From contig CAIIXF020000006.1 in assembly GCA_903813345.2 (NCBI GenBank), forward strand, positions 35,316,436 through 35,380,435: DNA of 64,000 nt, written 5' to 3'. This DNA is from Owenia fusiformis (lineage: Eukaryota; Annelida; Polychaeta; Sabellida; Oweniidae). The translations under genes were made by a program, and so were the position numbers. The notes under the pieces were generated by a model. The model did no database searches, was not told the DNA's origin, and saw only the letters and a program-made list of their open reading frames with translations. Below, in pieces: positions 8,620 through 19,383 of the stretch; position 1 is the stretch's first letter, and each line of letters opens with the position of its first letter.

Positions 8620-11600
8620 CTGGAAAAATATATACAACAATTCATTAATTCACTTAACTATTAAACGGCATTATTTTTACATGATTTAAAGATATAGTTT
8701 AGGCAATAGTTACATTTTGATACAAGGCATTAACATGACAAAATGTCACCACCTAAAACAATTTGGTCAATTTAAAGCAAGTTGGAAAATACCTTTTGAC
8801 CTTAAGAAGGTTTGATTTGAACTTCTTAGAACATGTAGATGATTTTGAAAAAAAAATTCGTCAATTTGAAGCAAGTTGAAAAAATACCTCTTTGAATTCT
8901 TTTGACATTGAGAAGGTCATTGAAGGTCAAATGTCAAATGTAAAGTCAGATTTGAACTTCTGAGAACATGTAGATGATTTTGAAAAAAAAATTTAGTCAA
9001 TTTGAAGCAAGATGAAAAAATACCTTTTTGACCTTTTTTGACATTGAGAAGGTCATTGAAGGTCAAATGTCAAATCTAGAGTCAGATTTGAATTTCTGAG
9101 AACATGTAGATGATTTTGAAAAAAAAATTTAGTCAATTTGAAGCAAGTTGAAAAAAGACCTTTTTGACCTTTTTTGACTTTGAGAAGGTCATTGAAGGTC
9201 AAATGTCAAATCTTAAGTGAAATCTAAAGTCAGATTTGAACTTCTGAGAACACGTAGATGATTTTGAAAATTTTTTTTAGTCAATTTGAAGCAAGTTGAA
9301 AACAGACCTTTTTGACCTTTTTTGACCTTGAGAAGGTCATTGAAGGTCAAATGTCAAATCTAAAGTCAGATTTGAAGGTCAAATGTCAAATCTAAAGTCA
9401 GATTTGAATTTCTGAGAACATGTAGATGATTTTGAAAAAAAATTTAGTCAATGTGAAGCAAGTTGAAAAAAGACCTTTTTGACCTTGAGAAGGTCATTGA
9501 AGGTCAAATGTCAAATCTAAAGTCAGATTTGAACTTCTGAGAACATGTAGATGATTTAGAAAAAAATTGAAGTCAGTCTAAACAGTATTTGTTAAGTTAT
9601 AGGAAGTTGTAAGAAATTGTTACAGACGCCGGACGCCAACCTCCAACCGCCGGACGCCGGACGCCAACCTCCAACCGCCGTCGCAAAAAAAACGGAGACC
9701 ATAACAATATGTCACCACTTTTGGTGGTGACATAATAATAAAATAAGTCTAATGAAAAATGACTTCAAGAGCAGAAATCAAAAAATTAAAAATCTCAAAG
9801 CTGATAAACAATCATAGAGCCACATTTTAGATCTAACAACATTTCAAGATAAATGAAACATTTAAAAATAACATTTTAAGGAAACAATACCTTGATATAA
9901 CTTACCTTTCCTCATATGACCTGCACTGTTGTCGTGTCCTGATCTCTCCTTGATTGTCTCAAATACTTTGCCTGTTTTGGGATTATTTCGCATTTTGTTG
10001 AAGGTAAGATGTTCAACTATATTGTCTTTTTCAGCTTCCGTGAGATCTTTCTCCAAGAATTCTGCAGTTTTAGTAACAGATTCCGCTAGGTCCTTTAGAG
10101 AGAAGTAAAATTATTTATCTCAATCAATTTTAATAAAAAGTAATATATTCTGCTCGGTCCTTTGGACAACAAAAGTGAAATTATTCATATCAATGTTTTG
10201 AATAAAAATTTCGATTTGAAAAATTTCTAATCGAGTACCAATTTATTTAAGCCTTTGTTTTGTAGTTTGACAATTAGTTTGTGGATCCGTTGAACTTCAC
10301 TTAGTTACCAATCTTGAAATAACATCTGAAAAAATTCACACATATACAGAGTACACACTTTAAAGGGATAATAACCTCAAGTAAAAACTATGATTCATCA
10401 GAATAATAAGTCTATAATCAACACATGACCCGGGTATGAGCGACGATCTTCTAATGCATCGGCAGATATATTGGAATTAATTTTGAGGTATTGGATCTTC
10501 ACCTGGATTATGGAGGTCGCCATAACCTACCTATGAATATTCATGAGCTGCGTCACTGCGACTCGACAAATTCAGCATTTTGATTGGCCCGAAAAATGCG
10601 CATGCGCAATTGTAGCGGGGCGGCCACATTGAAAAATATTACGAACTTCTTAACAAGAAAATGGAGCAATTTGAAGATTTTGACGATGTATTTGGCATAT
10701 TGACATACTATAATATGATATCACCTGTTCGAGAAAAACATGACCATGTTCACATCAATACTTACAATTCATAGAATTAACTCCCAAAGTGCCAATCAAA
10801 ACCAAAAACTGACCAACTCGTGAACGTTGGTTACCGGCATGACAGGAAAATGCGTTAATTTTATGTTGACAATCAATTATCTCTCGATTGTTTTGCTTGA
10901 AGATTAAACATATTCGGATCTTTTATTTAATAAAATGACGAATGGCAGATATTAATTGGATTTTTGACACTCTGTTATAAATATAAGGCAGAACTGAAAA
11001 TGTATTCCCCGTCATGAATGATCGCGATCGATGACGCAAGGTTCGTCATTTCGATCACCATTGAGGTGTATTTCTGTTGTATTTACAGTAGACAACAAAC
11101 AATTTAAAGGCTCTTAGACCTAGTGTGTTATATTTATTTCACAAATATGGTATTAAGTTATAAAGCTATTAAAGACATACGATACGATACGATACAATTC
11201 AAAAAGTTTTTTCAAAATGGCGTCGACCTAACCGGCACATGGCCTGGTTCAGTTCTCTTTTTGGGACCGGATTGCTCGCCTTGAATCCGTTTTCTTTGGT
11301 TTCTTGTGAGAGAATATGTATGGTATGGCAACTGCCCGAACGACAGTGAGATTCCATTGTCGATAACGACAGTGTTATTTCTGTTGCCGATAGCAAACTG
11401 TCGTGGGTAAACCCGGAAGTAAAATTGTGTTCAATCTACGCCGTTTGAGGAGAAAATCAGCTAAAACAACTTGCCCCGCGTGTCTAGAACCATCATCACT
11501 GTAGCGTCTATATTATCAATACTTACTTGAAATATCCTGACATCGAACTAAATAAACCGCTCTAACTTCAGTTGTTATTCATTTTTATTCACCAATCAAT

Positions 11601-14600
11601 TTGGAAGAGCTTTTGAAGAGCGATTTCAGCATTTGAGGCAATCTGCGCCAGTTCCTCTTGATTCGGAATCTAGTTCATGCGCATTAGAATGAATAGTTTG
11701 ATTGGCTTAATTCCAAAACACATGCGCACTTGTAAATTATTTCAAACTACTAGGCATGCGCGAAGAGTTGAAGCAAAAACGAAACTGCTGCAGATTACCC
11801 TACTTATTCGATGGCGGAATTGTAAATTCTTTATTCAAAATGTTTTCCCGTATTGGGAAGAAAAAACACAACCCCAGGATAATTATAGGACGACAAACAA
11901 GACAATAATAAGTGGGAATCTTTGATTGTTAAAAGCCGTGCATGAAACTTTTCAGAAACTATAGTAAGTGACACTGTTTTAAATGTGTTCTATTCCCCGG
12001 GGATTCGGTCCACGACAACGACAGCTGGTTTTAACTGTCGACAGATTTTAATTCTACCGTCACCAGCCGACTGTCGTACTGTCATTCAGGCATTTCTTTT
12101 AAAGTCCTTATCCCAAGTCTAGCTCTATTAGTGGAAATATTTGAACAATTTACCGCACAACACATAGGCATTTTCCTTTGTTGTGAATGCTTTCAAGATG
12201 GCGGCTCAGGTCGCAGAAACGTCACACTTCCGGTCTACATCCGGGTCTCTGAGGGAAATATGGCGAGCCCCGTCCAACAGACAACTGGGTCACTGGGTCA
12301 ATTTATGATTTTTATTTTTAATATTATACAAAAACTAACACATAACAAGATTTTCAACTTATTGCATTTTATTCAGTAGTATTGTAACTACATATAATGA
12401 TGATTAGAATACCTGACATTATTTCCGCTTTAAAAGAATAACAATAAATGTGTAGATTTGAATAAGAAATTTGATATTTTTCCCCCAAAATTGTCAGAAT
12501 TATCAAATTTTGTAATAAACCATGTAGCGTTAAAAATTCTTCATGAGTTTCGTGATGCTGTGTTCCTATTGATTTTATGAGCCATGTTGACACTTAAAAC
12601 AATTCAAATACCCCCCCCCCCCCCCTCTGACCTCACTTACAAATATCTGACAAAAATGACTTACATTCACCATATCCTCATATTTAATGAACAGCACTTT
12701 TAGATGATCTTTTTGTGCCCAAAAGCCAGACAGGTGGTTGAACCAGGTGCCATACACAACTAAACCGTGAGAAAAATATACATTCATAATACTATTTAAT
12801 TATTAATTCAATTCAACCCTCTTTTCTTTCTACCAAAATGAATACGCTTTGGTTAAACTATTATAAGAAATAGAAACTTCCCATTGAAGAAACATAAGTA
12901 CATGTACATGGATCGATCAGGAAGTCCAGGGATTTCGACTGTTGACTGAGGATACCCTCATTCTATTCTGGGCACCTTGACGTTTTGAATCATCTGATCA
13001 GGAAACAAATATTTTTTTATATTTTCATATATTTTTTTATTTGTGAAATTTTTGACATTATTTATGTCACTATGTGCCACTTAATAAATATAAAAAATTA
13101 TTTTCATGTTCCAGACTACTTACATCTGTCATTTTGCTGTGTGAGGTTATCATCCAAGATGTTATCAAGTGTTCGAAAGTCAGCCTCCGAAACTTCAGCC
13201 CCGCCTTGGAAACTCTTGAACATATGACTTATGCTGCAGAGTACGGACTTGGGATTACGCATCACAACGACCAGCTTGAGGTAAGAAAACATTTTCATAT
13301 TCAATTGTAGTCTCATTTTTGGTGTCATCTCACATTGCATTTTCCATACATGCCATATATTTCATTCTTTGAATAAACAAAAATAAGTTTTGCACTTCAT
13401 TTAGGTAAACGAAACAAACAATATCAAAAGTGAATAGATTTTGGTGCAAAACATATTAGAGATAAAACTTTATAATCTCACTTTCCCCTTTGAGAGAGTG
13501 TGAGTAAAACAGATTTTGATTTAAGAGTCAATTCTTCAAAATCTGTTTTTTTTGATAACATTAGTGATTTTGTTGCAACTCTCAACAAGGAGTATTGTAT
13601 ACCCCTTACGGTTGTTATCCCACCGAACGAAGTTTGAGGGGGATATAGAAAAGCAGTCCGTCCGTCCGACACTGAAGCGTTCATGGACTTGTTAATATAC
13701 TGTAGTTCAGGGATCCAGTTATGTCTTATTTATTGAATCCATGCAGGGAAGGGGAGTGTTTCCATGGACTAAAACGTTAAACCCACCTATGCCCAGTCAC
13801 AAGCCTGAGGAACCTGCTTTTATATCTAATGTGGATTTTTATCTTACCAGTTATGACTTAAATATTAATATGGGTATTTCCTATAATTAATATATACTGG
13901 ATTTTAACTTACCAAATATGACTTCAATATTAATATGGGTTTAAACCTATAATAAATTAAATACTGGATATGACAAATAAATAAAATCAAAAATTTAATC
14001 TGCCTACATGATGTAGATATCCAAATGTTGGTCTGAATTTATCTTTGTGGAAAGATTGTATGCTTCAGTTGCTCTTTAACAAAACATGTGGAACAGTGTA
14101 TCTATATATTACAAGATGTCCGTCCGTTTGTCCGTCCTTCATGTGTCCGGGCAATAACTCAAATACCGGTTGACGGTATACAAATATGTTGACGAAATAT
14201 TAATATGGGTTTAAACCTATAATAAATTAAATACTGGATGTTGCCTTTAGGTATAAAGGGATACCCTAGATGGCACCTTATCTCACAAGTCCCATCTGTA
14301 ACACCTTTAGGTATAAAGGGATACCCTAGATGGCAACTTACACTACAAGTCCCATCTGTAACACCTTTAGGCATAAATGGATACCCCAGATGGCAACTTC
14401 CCTTACAAGTCCTATCTGTAACACCTTTAGGCATAAAGGGATACCCTAGATGGCACCTAACCTTACAAGTCCCATGTGTAACACCTTTAGGCATAAAGGG
14501 ATACCCCAGATGGCAACTTCCCTTACAAGTCCTATCTGTAACACCTTTAGGCATAAATAGGTACCCCAGATGGCAACTTACCTTACAAGTCCCATCTGTA

Positions 14601-17600
14601 ACACCTTTAGGCATAAAGGGATACCCTAGATGGCACCTTATCTCACAAGTCCCATCTGTAACACCTTTAGGCATAAAGGGATACCCTAGATGGCAACTTA
14701 CACTACAAGTTCCATCTGTAACACCTTTAGGTATAAAGGGATACCCTAGATGGCACCTTATCTCACAAGTCCCATCTGTAACACCTTTAGGTATAAAGGG
14801 ATACCCTAGATGGCAACTTACACTACAAGTCCCATCTGTAACACCTTTAGGCATAAATGGATACCCCAGATGGCAACTTCCCTTACAAGTCCTATCTGTA
14901 ACACCTTTAGGCATAAAGTGATACCCTAGATGGCACCTAACCTTACAAGTCCCATGTGTAACACCTTTAGGCATAAAGGGATACCCCAGATGGCAACTTC
15001 CCTTACAAGTCCTATCTGTAACACCTTTAGGCATAAAAAGGTACCCCAGATGGCAACTTACCTTACAAGTCCCATCTGTAACACCTTTAGGCATAAAGGG
15101 ATACCCTAGATGGCAACTTACACTACAAGTCCTATCTGTAACACCTTTAGGCATAAAGGGATACCCTAGATGGCAGCTTACCTTACAAGTCCCATCTGTA
15201 ATACCTCTAGGCATAAAGGGATACCCCAGATGACTGACAAATATTCGGGGAGAGGGGAGTGAAGTAAAAGTATCAAACTGAAAGTTGCCATGCTGTTTGT
15301 TGACATCTTTTAGTCCAATCTCACCACTGAGCACTGGAATACAAGATATTAGATTACAGTTGATTCGGTATGAAATTTCACTTATATAAATTAGGGGAGC
15401 TTGTCAAAATAAAGATTTGGAGAGGGGTCCGTTGTAGGAGCCCAGATTCAAAGGCTAGGATACAAGTGTTGCTTAAATTCTTTCCCCACTTTGCAAAAGA
15501 TTAAACAGAATCACCAATAACTCTTTTGCAAGAGGTTTGCAAGGTTTGACCTTTTGAAATGTTGACCTACATAAGCACCCACCTTACTTGGTTTGTTAAA
15601 GATAGTATTTCTCAACTGCCAACTTGAAATTATGAATTTGAAGAAGATTATCAATATCACTGAATCAAAAAATAACCATTCTCAGCTGAATAATATAGCA
15701 TGTATATTATATTATATACCTTGTTCTGATTGGTTGGATTATGATATATTATGGCTATCTATCTTGAACTATAGATGGCAACAATGTTAGACACTAACCT
15801 AAGATCATGTCAATAAGTCTGCATACTGTTATGATTTATACCTGTTTAACTCTAATGCTACTGGAGCCAGCTAAAAGTGTTCAGATTGGCAGGTTCTGAG
15901 TTCATATTTCAAGGTTTTCATTCATTAGAGTGTAGTGTATAGCAAATTCGAAAAATGGATCAAAAATTGTTTATAATGAGAGGTGTTTGGATTGAAGAGG
16001 TGTTCAGATAGAAAGGTTTTACTGTATTTTTGTGTTTTTATCAATTTTATATACTAATCTTTTTTAATGTCAAATGTTTTGTACCAAATATTACAAGCAC
16101 TCAAGAAGGTTCTTTAGGTTCATATGATAAAAATCACTTCCACCTTCGTCTTATTTTCAAAAGAATCGCTCCTCCATAAAGTATCTTTGCATTTATTTGA
16201 GCTATATAATGTTATCATTTTAACAGAAATTTTTATAGATATAGCAAGCACCCGATAATGCTACTAGAAAAGATTTGGCTTACTACAATCACTCGTTGTA
16301 GTAACAGTTTGTTACAATTTTATTTTGGAGTTATTTAGAGGATGTGTCCCAATTACGTTCACTGCTTGTTCTAAGTTTGACAGGAATCCTAGGTCGATCC
16401 CTCAAATATCTTCCCATATTACCAGTAAATAGTGGGAAGTGTTACATAAAATTGAAAATGGTTAAGAAGCCAAAGAGAAAAAACAAAAGTAGACCAAAAT
16501 CATGCCTCATCTGTATTCCAAATGTACAAGGGGACAAAAAATGTACCTCCCAATGACCTACTATACCTTATTTTTCAAAAAGATAGATCAAAGCAATATC
16601 ATTGGTAGAAATAGCCCCCTGACAAAGCTTACTAGTTAATCAATTTTAATTTAAAAATCATCGAGTCACTTAATATAAAGTTATATGTTACTTTGTTTTG
16701 GAATGTCCAACCATGTGAACCTGTCATGAACATGGACATTGTTAGCTGCGTGCAAGTCATCTGAATGAAGGATAAGATGTACCATGGAGCCTACCCAATG
16801 TGTTCCTGAAATAAATAATATTACTTCTGTAGTGAAGGATAAGATGTACCTTGGAGCATATACAATGTATCCCTGAAATAAATAATATTACTACTGTAGT
16901 GAAGATGGAGCCTACCAAATAATGTCCCTGAAATAAATAATATTACTTCTGTAGTGAAGGATAAGATGTACCTTGGAGCATATACAATGTATCCCTGAAA
17001 TAAATAATATTACTACTGTAGTGAAGATGGAGCCTACCAAATAATGTCCCTGAAATAAATAATATTACTTCTGTAGTGAAGGATAAGATGTACCTTGGAG
17101 CATATACAATGTATCCCTGAAATAAATAAGATTACTACTGTAGTGAAGATGGAGCCTACCAAATAATGTCCCTGAAATAAATATGATTACTTCTGTAGTG
17201 ATTGATAAGATGTACCACTAAGCCTACACAATGTGTCCCTAAAATGAATAAGATACAGTGAAATATAAGATGTTCCATGGATCCTACCAAATATGTCCCC
17301 GAAATAAATAAGATTACTTCTGTAGTGAAGGATAAGTTGTACCATGGAGTCTACCAAATGTGTCCCTGAAATAAAATAATATTACTGCTGTAGTGAAGGA
17401 TAAGATGTACCATGGAGTCTACCCAATGTGTCGCTGAAATAAATAATATTACTGCTGTAGTGAAGGATAAGATGTACCATGGAGCCTACCCAATGTGTCG
17501 CTGAAATAAATAATATTACTGCTGTAGTGAAGGATGAGATGTACCATGGAACCTACCCAATGTGTCGCTGAAATAAATAATATTACTTCTGTAGTGAAGG

Positions 17601-18163
17601 ATAAGATGTACCTTGGAGCATATACAATGTATCCCTGAAATAAATAAGATTACTGGTGCACTACTTCAATACTTTCAAGATTGCTTAATAATTTCAAGTT
17701 TGTTTCTTTAAAAGAGAACTTTCAACTTCAACAAAGTATATATACTTGGGTTGTATTGTTATTTGGTAGTATTGTTGTTGCACTGACAGTAGGTCACTGA
17801 ATTTTCTCATTTTTTATAAATTTTATGAAAAAAATATTCTTTACACTCTTTTCTAGGTACATCAGTGCACTCTTTGTGCAAAACTGAAAGATGTAGAAAA
17901 TGTTGGGAAGGAGTAATTGATATTTGAAAAATAGCATGTGACTCTATTGAAGAATGCATCAAAATTCCGAACATACAGACTCACCTTAAATACATGTACT
18001 CTATAAAAGGCATACCTGATCTTGGATAAGAACTGATGACGATATCATCCTCTCTCATTGGTAAAGTGTGAATCTTTTCCAGCGTGTCAAAATGTGCCTG
18101 GCTATGAAATAAGCATCCATTAATGATTTTAAAGCCAAATTGTTTCATTCGTTTTTCGTCCAT
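8510..18163 (-). CDS. Cytosolic sulfotransferase (SULT family), seven coding exons
   Basis: Transfers sulfate from PAPS to small acceptors (phenols, alcohols or steroids in the family) in the cytosol; this gene's substrate is unknown. Join of 18163-18016, 16805-16692, 15333-15182, 13274-13124, 12759-12665, 10092-9906 and 8619-8510; 957 nt, 318 aa, close to the usual 290-310. Every junction is in phase and each exon ends at a GT/AG site. Motifs seen: YPRSGTHW (PAPS 5'-phosphosulfate loop, usually YPKSGTTW), SPRIFVSHLGY with the catalytic His, RNPKSVLCSISH (3'-phosphate binding), YGTWFNH, YEDM, RKGVIDDWK and KDNLTVSQSE, which matches the KxxxTVxxxE dimer motif. Lys to Arg in the first loop and Asp for the second Gly in RKGxxG are unusual. 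Exons 5 and 6 have sizes close to vertebrate SULT exons (95 and 187 nt). Two introns hold exon-derived minisatellites. Start: first ATG of the frame in good context (gtgATGG). Confidence 0.9.
8742..9731. repeat. AGGTCA-rich element in the last sulfotransferase intron
   Basis: About 1 kb with inverted ends ATGTCACCACCTAAA and TTTGGTGGTGACAT; the right end is itself a hairpin. Inside are about six diverged tandem units of roughly 120-150 bp, each with AAGGTCATTGAAGGTCAA and 'gaacatgtagatgattttgaaa' followed by 'gtcaatttgaagcaagttgaaa'. That module is shared with 28980-29080 and the 52-64 kb elements. Near the right end is a GC-rich duplicated block (9625-9685, 'gccggacgccaacctccaac'). Confidence 0.65.
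9906..10092 (-). CDS. Sulfotransferase exon 6
   Basis: 187 nt; acceptor CTAAAG|GAC, donor AAAG|GTAAGT, phase 0 to 1. It codes DLAESVTKTAEFLEKDL, EAEKDNIVEHLTFNKMRNNP and AGHMRK. It matches the family's 'I...L.F..MK.NP' and 'FMRKG' blocks. Confidence 0.88.
10093..12664. other. Sulfotransferase intron 5: possible inserted elements, no gene recognised
   Basis: The intron contains several CpG- and NRF1-type sites (a perfect TGCGCATGCGC near 10598, others near 11685-11765), ATGGCG motifs near 11218, 12196 and 12260, a short ATACG microsatellite (about 11175-11200) and a 37-codon plus-strand frame at about 10661 (MEQFEDFDDVFGIL) that I could not assign. Possibly old promoter-bearing transposons. 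Confidence 0.4.
12611..12625 (-). repeat. G15 run beside the exon 5 donor
   Basis: Fifteen C on the plus strand, so G15 in the pre-mRNA, 40-54 nt downstream of the exon 5 donor and just past a second GTAAGT. G-runs near donors often modulate splicing; an effect here is inference. Confidence 0.5.
12665..12759 (-). CDS. Sulfotransferase exon 5
   Basis: 95 nt, the same length as the matching vertebrate SULT exon; acceptor GGTTTAG|TT, donor AAT|GTAAGT. It codes VYGTWFNHLSGFW and VLFIKYEDMVN, the conserved 'YGSWF.H...W' and 'YEDM' block. A run of 15 C on the plus strand (G in the transcript) lies 40-54 nt past the donor. Confidence 0.88.
13124..13274 (-). CDS. Sulfotransferase exon 4
   Basis: 151 nt; acceptor CTCAAG|CTG, donor AGAT|GTAAGT, phase 0 to 1. 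It codes LVVVMRNPKSVLCSISHMFK and continues to NLTQQNDR. It contains the RNPKD-like 3'-phosphoadenosine binding motif (Asp replaced by Ser). Confidence 0.88.
13604..14160. repeat. GTCCGTCC-type dispersed repeat in sulfotransferase intron 3
   Basis: Starts 'tatcccaccgaacgaagttt', then 'gagggggatatag' and 'gtccgtccgtcc'; a related copy starts at about 33588. Inside, a block with 'atattaatatgggt' occurs near 13860 and 13930 and again near 14200, directly against the 60-bp array. Confidence 0.5.
14244..15232 (-). repeat. 60-bp coding minisatellite seeded by sulfotransferase exon 3
   Basis: Seventeen 60-bp units (starts spaced exactly 60 from 14250 to 15210). The unit nearest exon 3 is the exon's own 3' end plus donor. 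Each unit reads CHLGYPFMPKGVTDGTCKVS with small changes, and the exon frame stays open through all of them. Unit variants: KVS (AAG|GTAAGY), SVS (AGT|GTAAGT), KVR, KGS (donor lost) and EIR (donor weakened). Seven of 17 units keep a strong GTAAG donor, all in phase 0. Units 3-8 and 11-16 share the same variant order, so there is a 480-bp higher-order repeat. The antisense frame is also open for much of the array, as expected for a stop-poor repeat whose unit length is a multiple of 3. Confidence 0.93.
15182..15333 (-). CDS. Sulfotransferase exon 3
   Basis: 152 nt; acceptor TGTATTCCAG|TG, donor AAG|GTAAGC, phase 1 to 0. It codes MLSGEIGLKDV, then SLPSPRIFVSHLGYPFMP and RGITDGTCK. This aligns with the family's 'SPR..KTHLPY..LP' segment holding the catalytic His. 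The 3' end and donor are the first of 17 tandem 60-bp units. The frame stays open through the whole array, so use of a downstream donor would only lengthen the protein. Confidence 0.85.
15334..16691. other. Sulfotransferase intron 2
   Basis: AT-rich and apparently unique; no gene, RNA or clear repeat recognised. Confidence 0.4.
16692..16805 (-). CDS. Sulfotransferase exon 2
   Basis: 114 nt, phase 1 to phase 1. The acceptor is TTATTTCAG|GA. It codes THWVGSMVHLILHSDD through RFTWLDIPKQ, completing the PAPS-loop motif begun in exon 1. The donor is AAA|GTAACA. It is the terminal copy of the 67-bp minisatellite: the array units repeat only the acceptor and the first 45 or so coding bases, while this copy alone continues into unique coding sequence. 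Confidence 0.8.
16763..17655 (-). repeat. 67-bp minisatellite seeded by sulfotransferase exon 2
   Basis: About 14 units, 67 bp when full, several shortened to about 55. In sense orientation each unit holds a pyrimidine-rich tract and acceptor (TTATTTCAG|), the start of exon 2 (ACACATTGGG coding THW), 'catggtacatcttatccttcac' and 'tacagaagtaata', which offers a GT. Units near 17365, 17431, 17498 and 17567 stay closest to the exon. Others lost the acceptor (near 17298) or most of the coding part. Units are not multiples of 3, so read-through would break the frame, but a single unit spliced as a 48-nt cassette would keep it. Confidence 0.88.
17861..17975. repeat. Fragment of the hAT element found at 47.7 kb
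   Basis: Matches 47690-47800 in order ('gcactctttgtgcaaa', 'ggaaggagt', 'catgtgactc', 'gaatgca'). A short 3' piece of the same hAT family, located in sulfotransferase intron 1. Confidence 0.6.
18016..18163 (-). CDS. Sulfotransferase exon 1
   Basis: Codes MDEKRMKQFGF through EDDIVISSYPRS plus one base of Gly. The donor is CAG|GTATGC (phase 1), the conserved SULT intron position between YPKSG and TTW. A second donor (AAG|GTGAGT) lies 34 bases further on but would leave the frame. Confidence 0.88.
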
Positions 18164-19383
18164 CACTGTTTTTGTTTGGTTTGTAAAGTGGTTCTACTTT
18201 ATGTCAATATTAATGGTCTGTGTTATAGTATTTTGGGTCCAATGACACTTTGTTCTAGTATTTTGGGGTCCGTCATTAGGTTTTTAGGACCTTGTGATTT
18301 TTGGAAGTTGTAACATATTGTAATAATCTCCAACTTTTTCATGGCAGTGTTCAGTCCACATTTGCATTTGGTGTTTGGTGGTCTGCAAATTTATAAATGC
18401 AAGGCAAAACTTAAAACCAAATTGCATTGTACTTTTTCAAAGCATAATCTCAAAAAAATTCAATAAAATTATGGTATTGACCTTACCCACGGCATTCATA
18501 ACTTCATACTGTTAGTCAACTTAATTTGCCACAATTTAATTTTAAAATCGGGCAAAATAGAAAACTTTGTATAGATTTAATTTGGCGAATTCAGTAGCTT
18601 AGGGATCAATAACTGTGAAATTGGTGAATTTGACAAGAGTGAGCCAAAGTTCTGAATGTGGCAAATAAAATTGAAGCTAGATGCATTTCAATTTGTTTTA
18701 CTTTGATGGGCAATGATAGTGTTAGCACAGTAAAATCAATCACTAAAGCCAAAGTTAATTCAAATTAATAAATAAGCTCTACTTACAAATTAGTGCTATT
18801 TTATTATGAATTTCTAACATCAAAATGGTCCTACATGAATTTAAACTGGATGAAAACATATCTCGGGTATTTCTGAAAAATTAGACATGATTTTTGCACC
18901 AAACACCAAATTAAGTTGACTATAGTAAGTAAATTAAAAAGTATTCATAACAACTTTTGAAATGCATTTTTTACCTCGTAAAGTCTCTAATGATTCACCC
19001 CTGTTCTTAATCTTCACTTTAACACCCTCTCAGAATTTAACACCATTGATAATATAGAGGATAAATGTGTCATTAAAATTCATGTGTAACAGTTTGATAT
19101 ATCTGCTGTATTGGATACCATTTTATTACATTGATATTAAATCACATTTAAACAACAGTCATTTAAAATCATTTCTAAGAAATAAACAAAGTAACATTTT
19201 GTAAGGTTATGTAACTGGTTAAAGATATTTATGGAATTTGGTCATTATATGGGATACAATGATAAATAACAACTGTTGTTGTACTATACGATGATCAGTT
19301 TGGCACCATTCCAATTCAAGATTGATATACTAAGTATGATACATTAGTAGAATTGTACTTTACTCTGTGTATTCTACTCCATT
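18164..19383. other. Upstream flank of the sulfotransferase gene
   Basis: No gene seen. The promoter should lie here, but no TATA box or CpG island stands out. Confidence 0.35.

Noticed and set aside
14238-14921. 227-codon plus-strand open frame with GIKGYPRWQL repeats
   Set aside because: Antisense of the 60-bp array. Repeat length divisible by 3 keeps several frames open; the sense frame continues exon 3.
18005-18015. Exon 1 of the sulfotransferase ending at the stronger AAG|GTGAGT donor
   Set aside because: Phase 2 there does not fit any acceptor seen; the upstream GTATGC donor is at the conserved SULT position and gives exact phase with exon 2.
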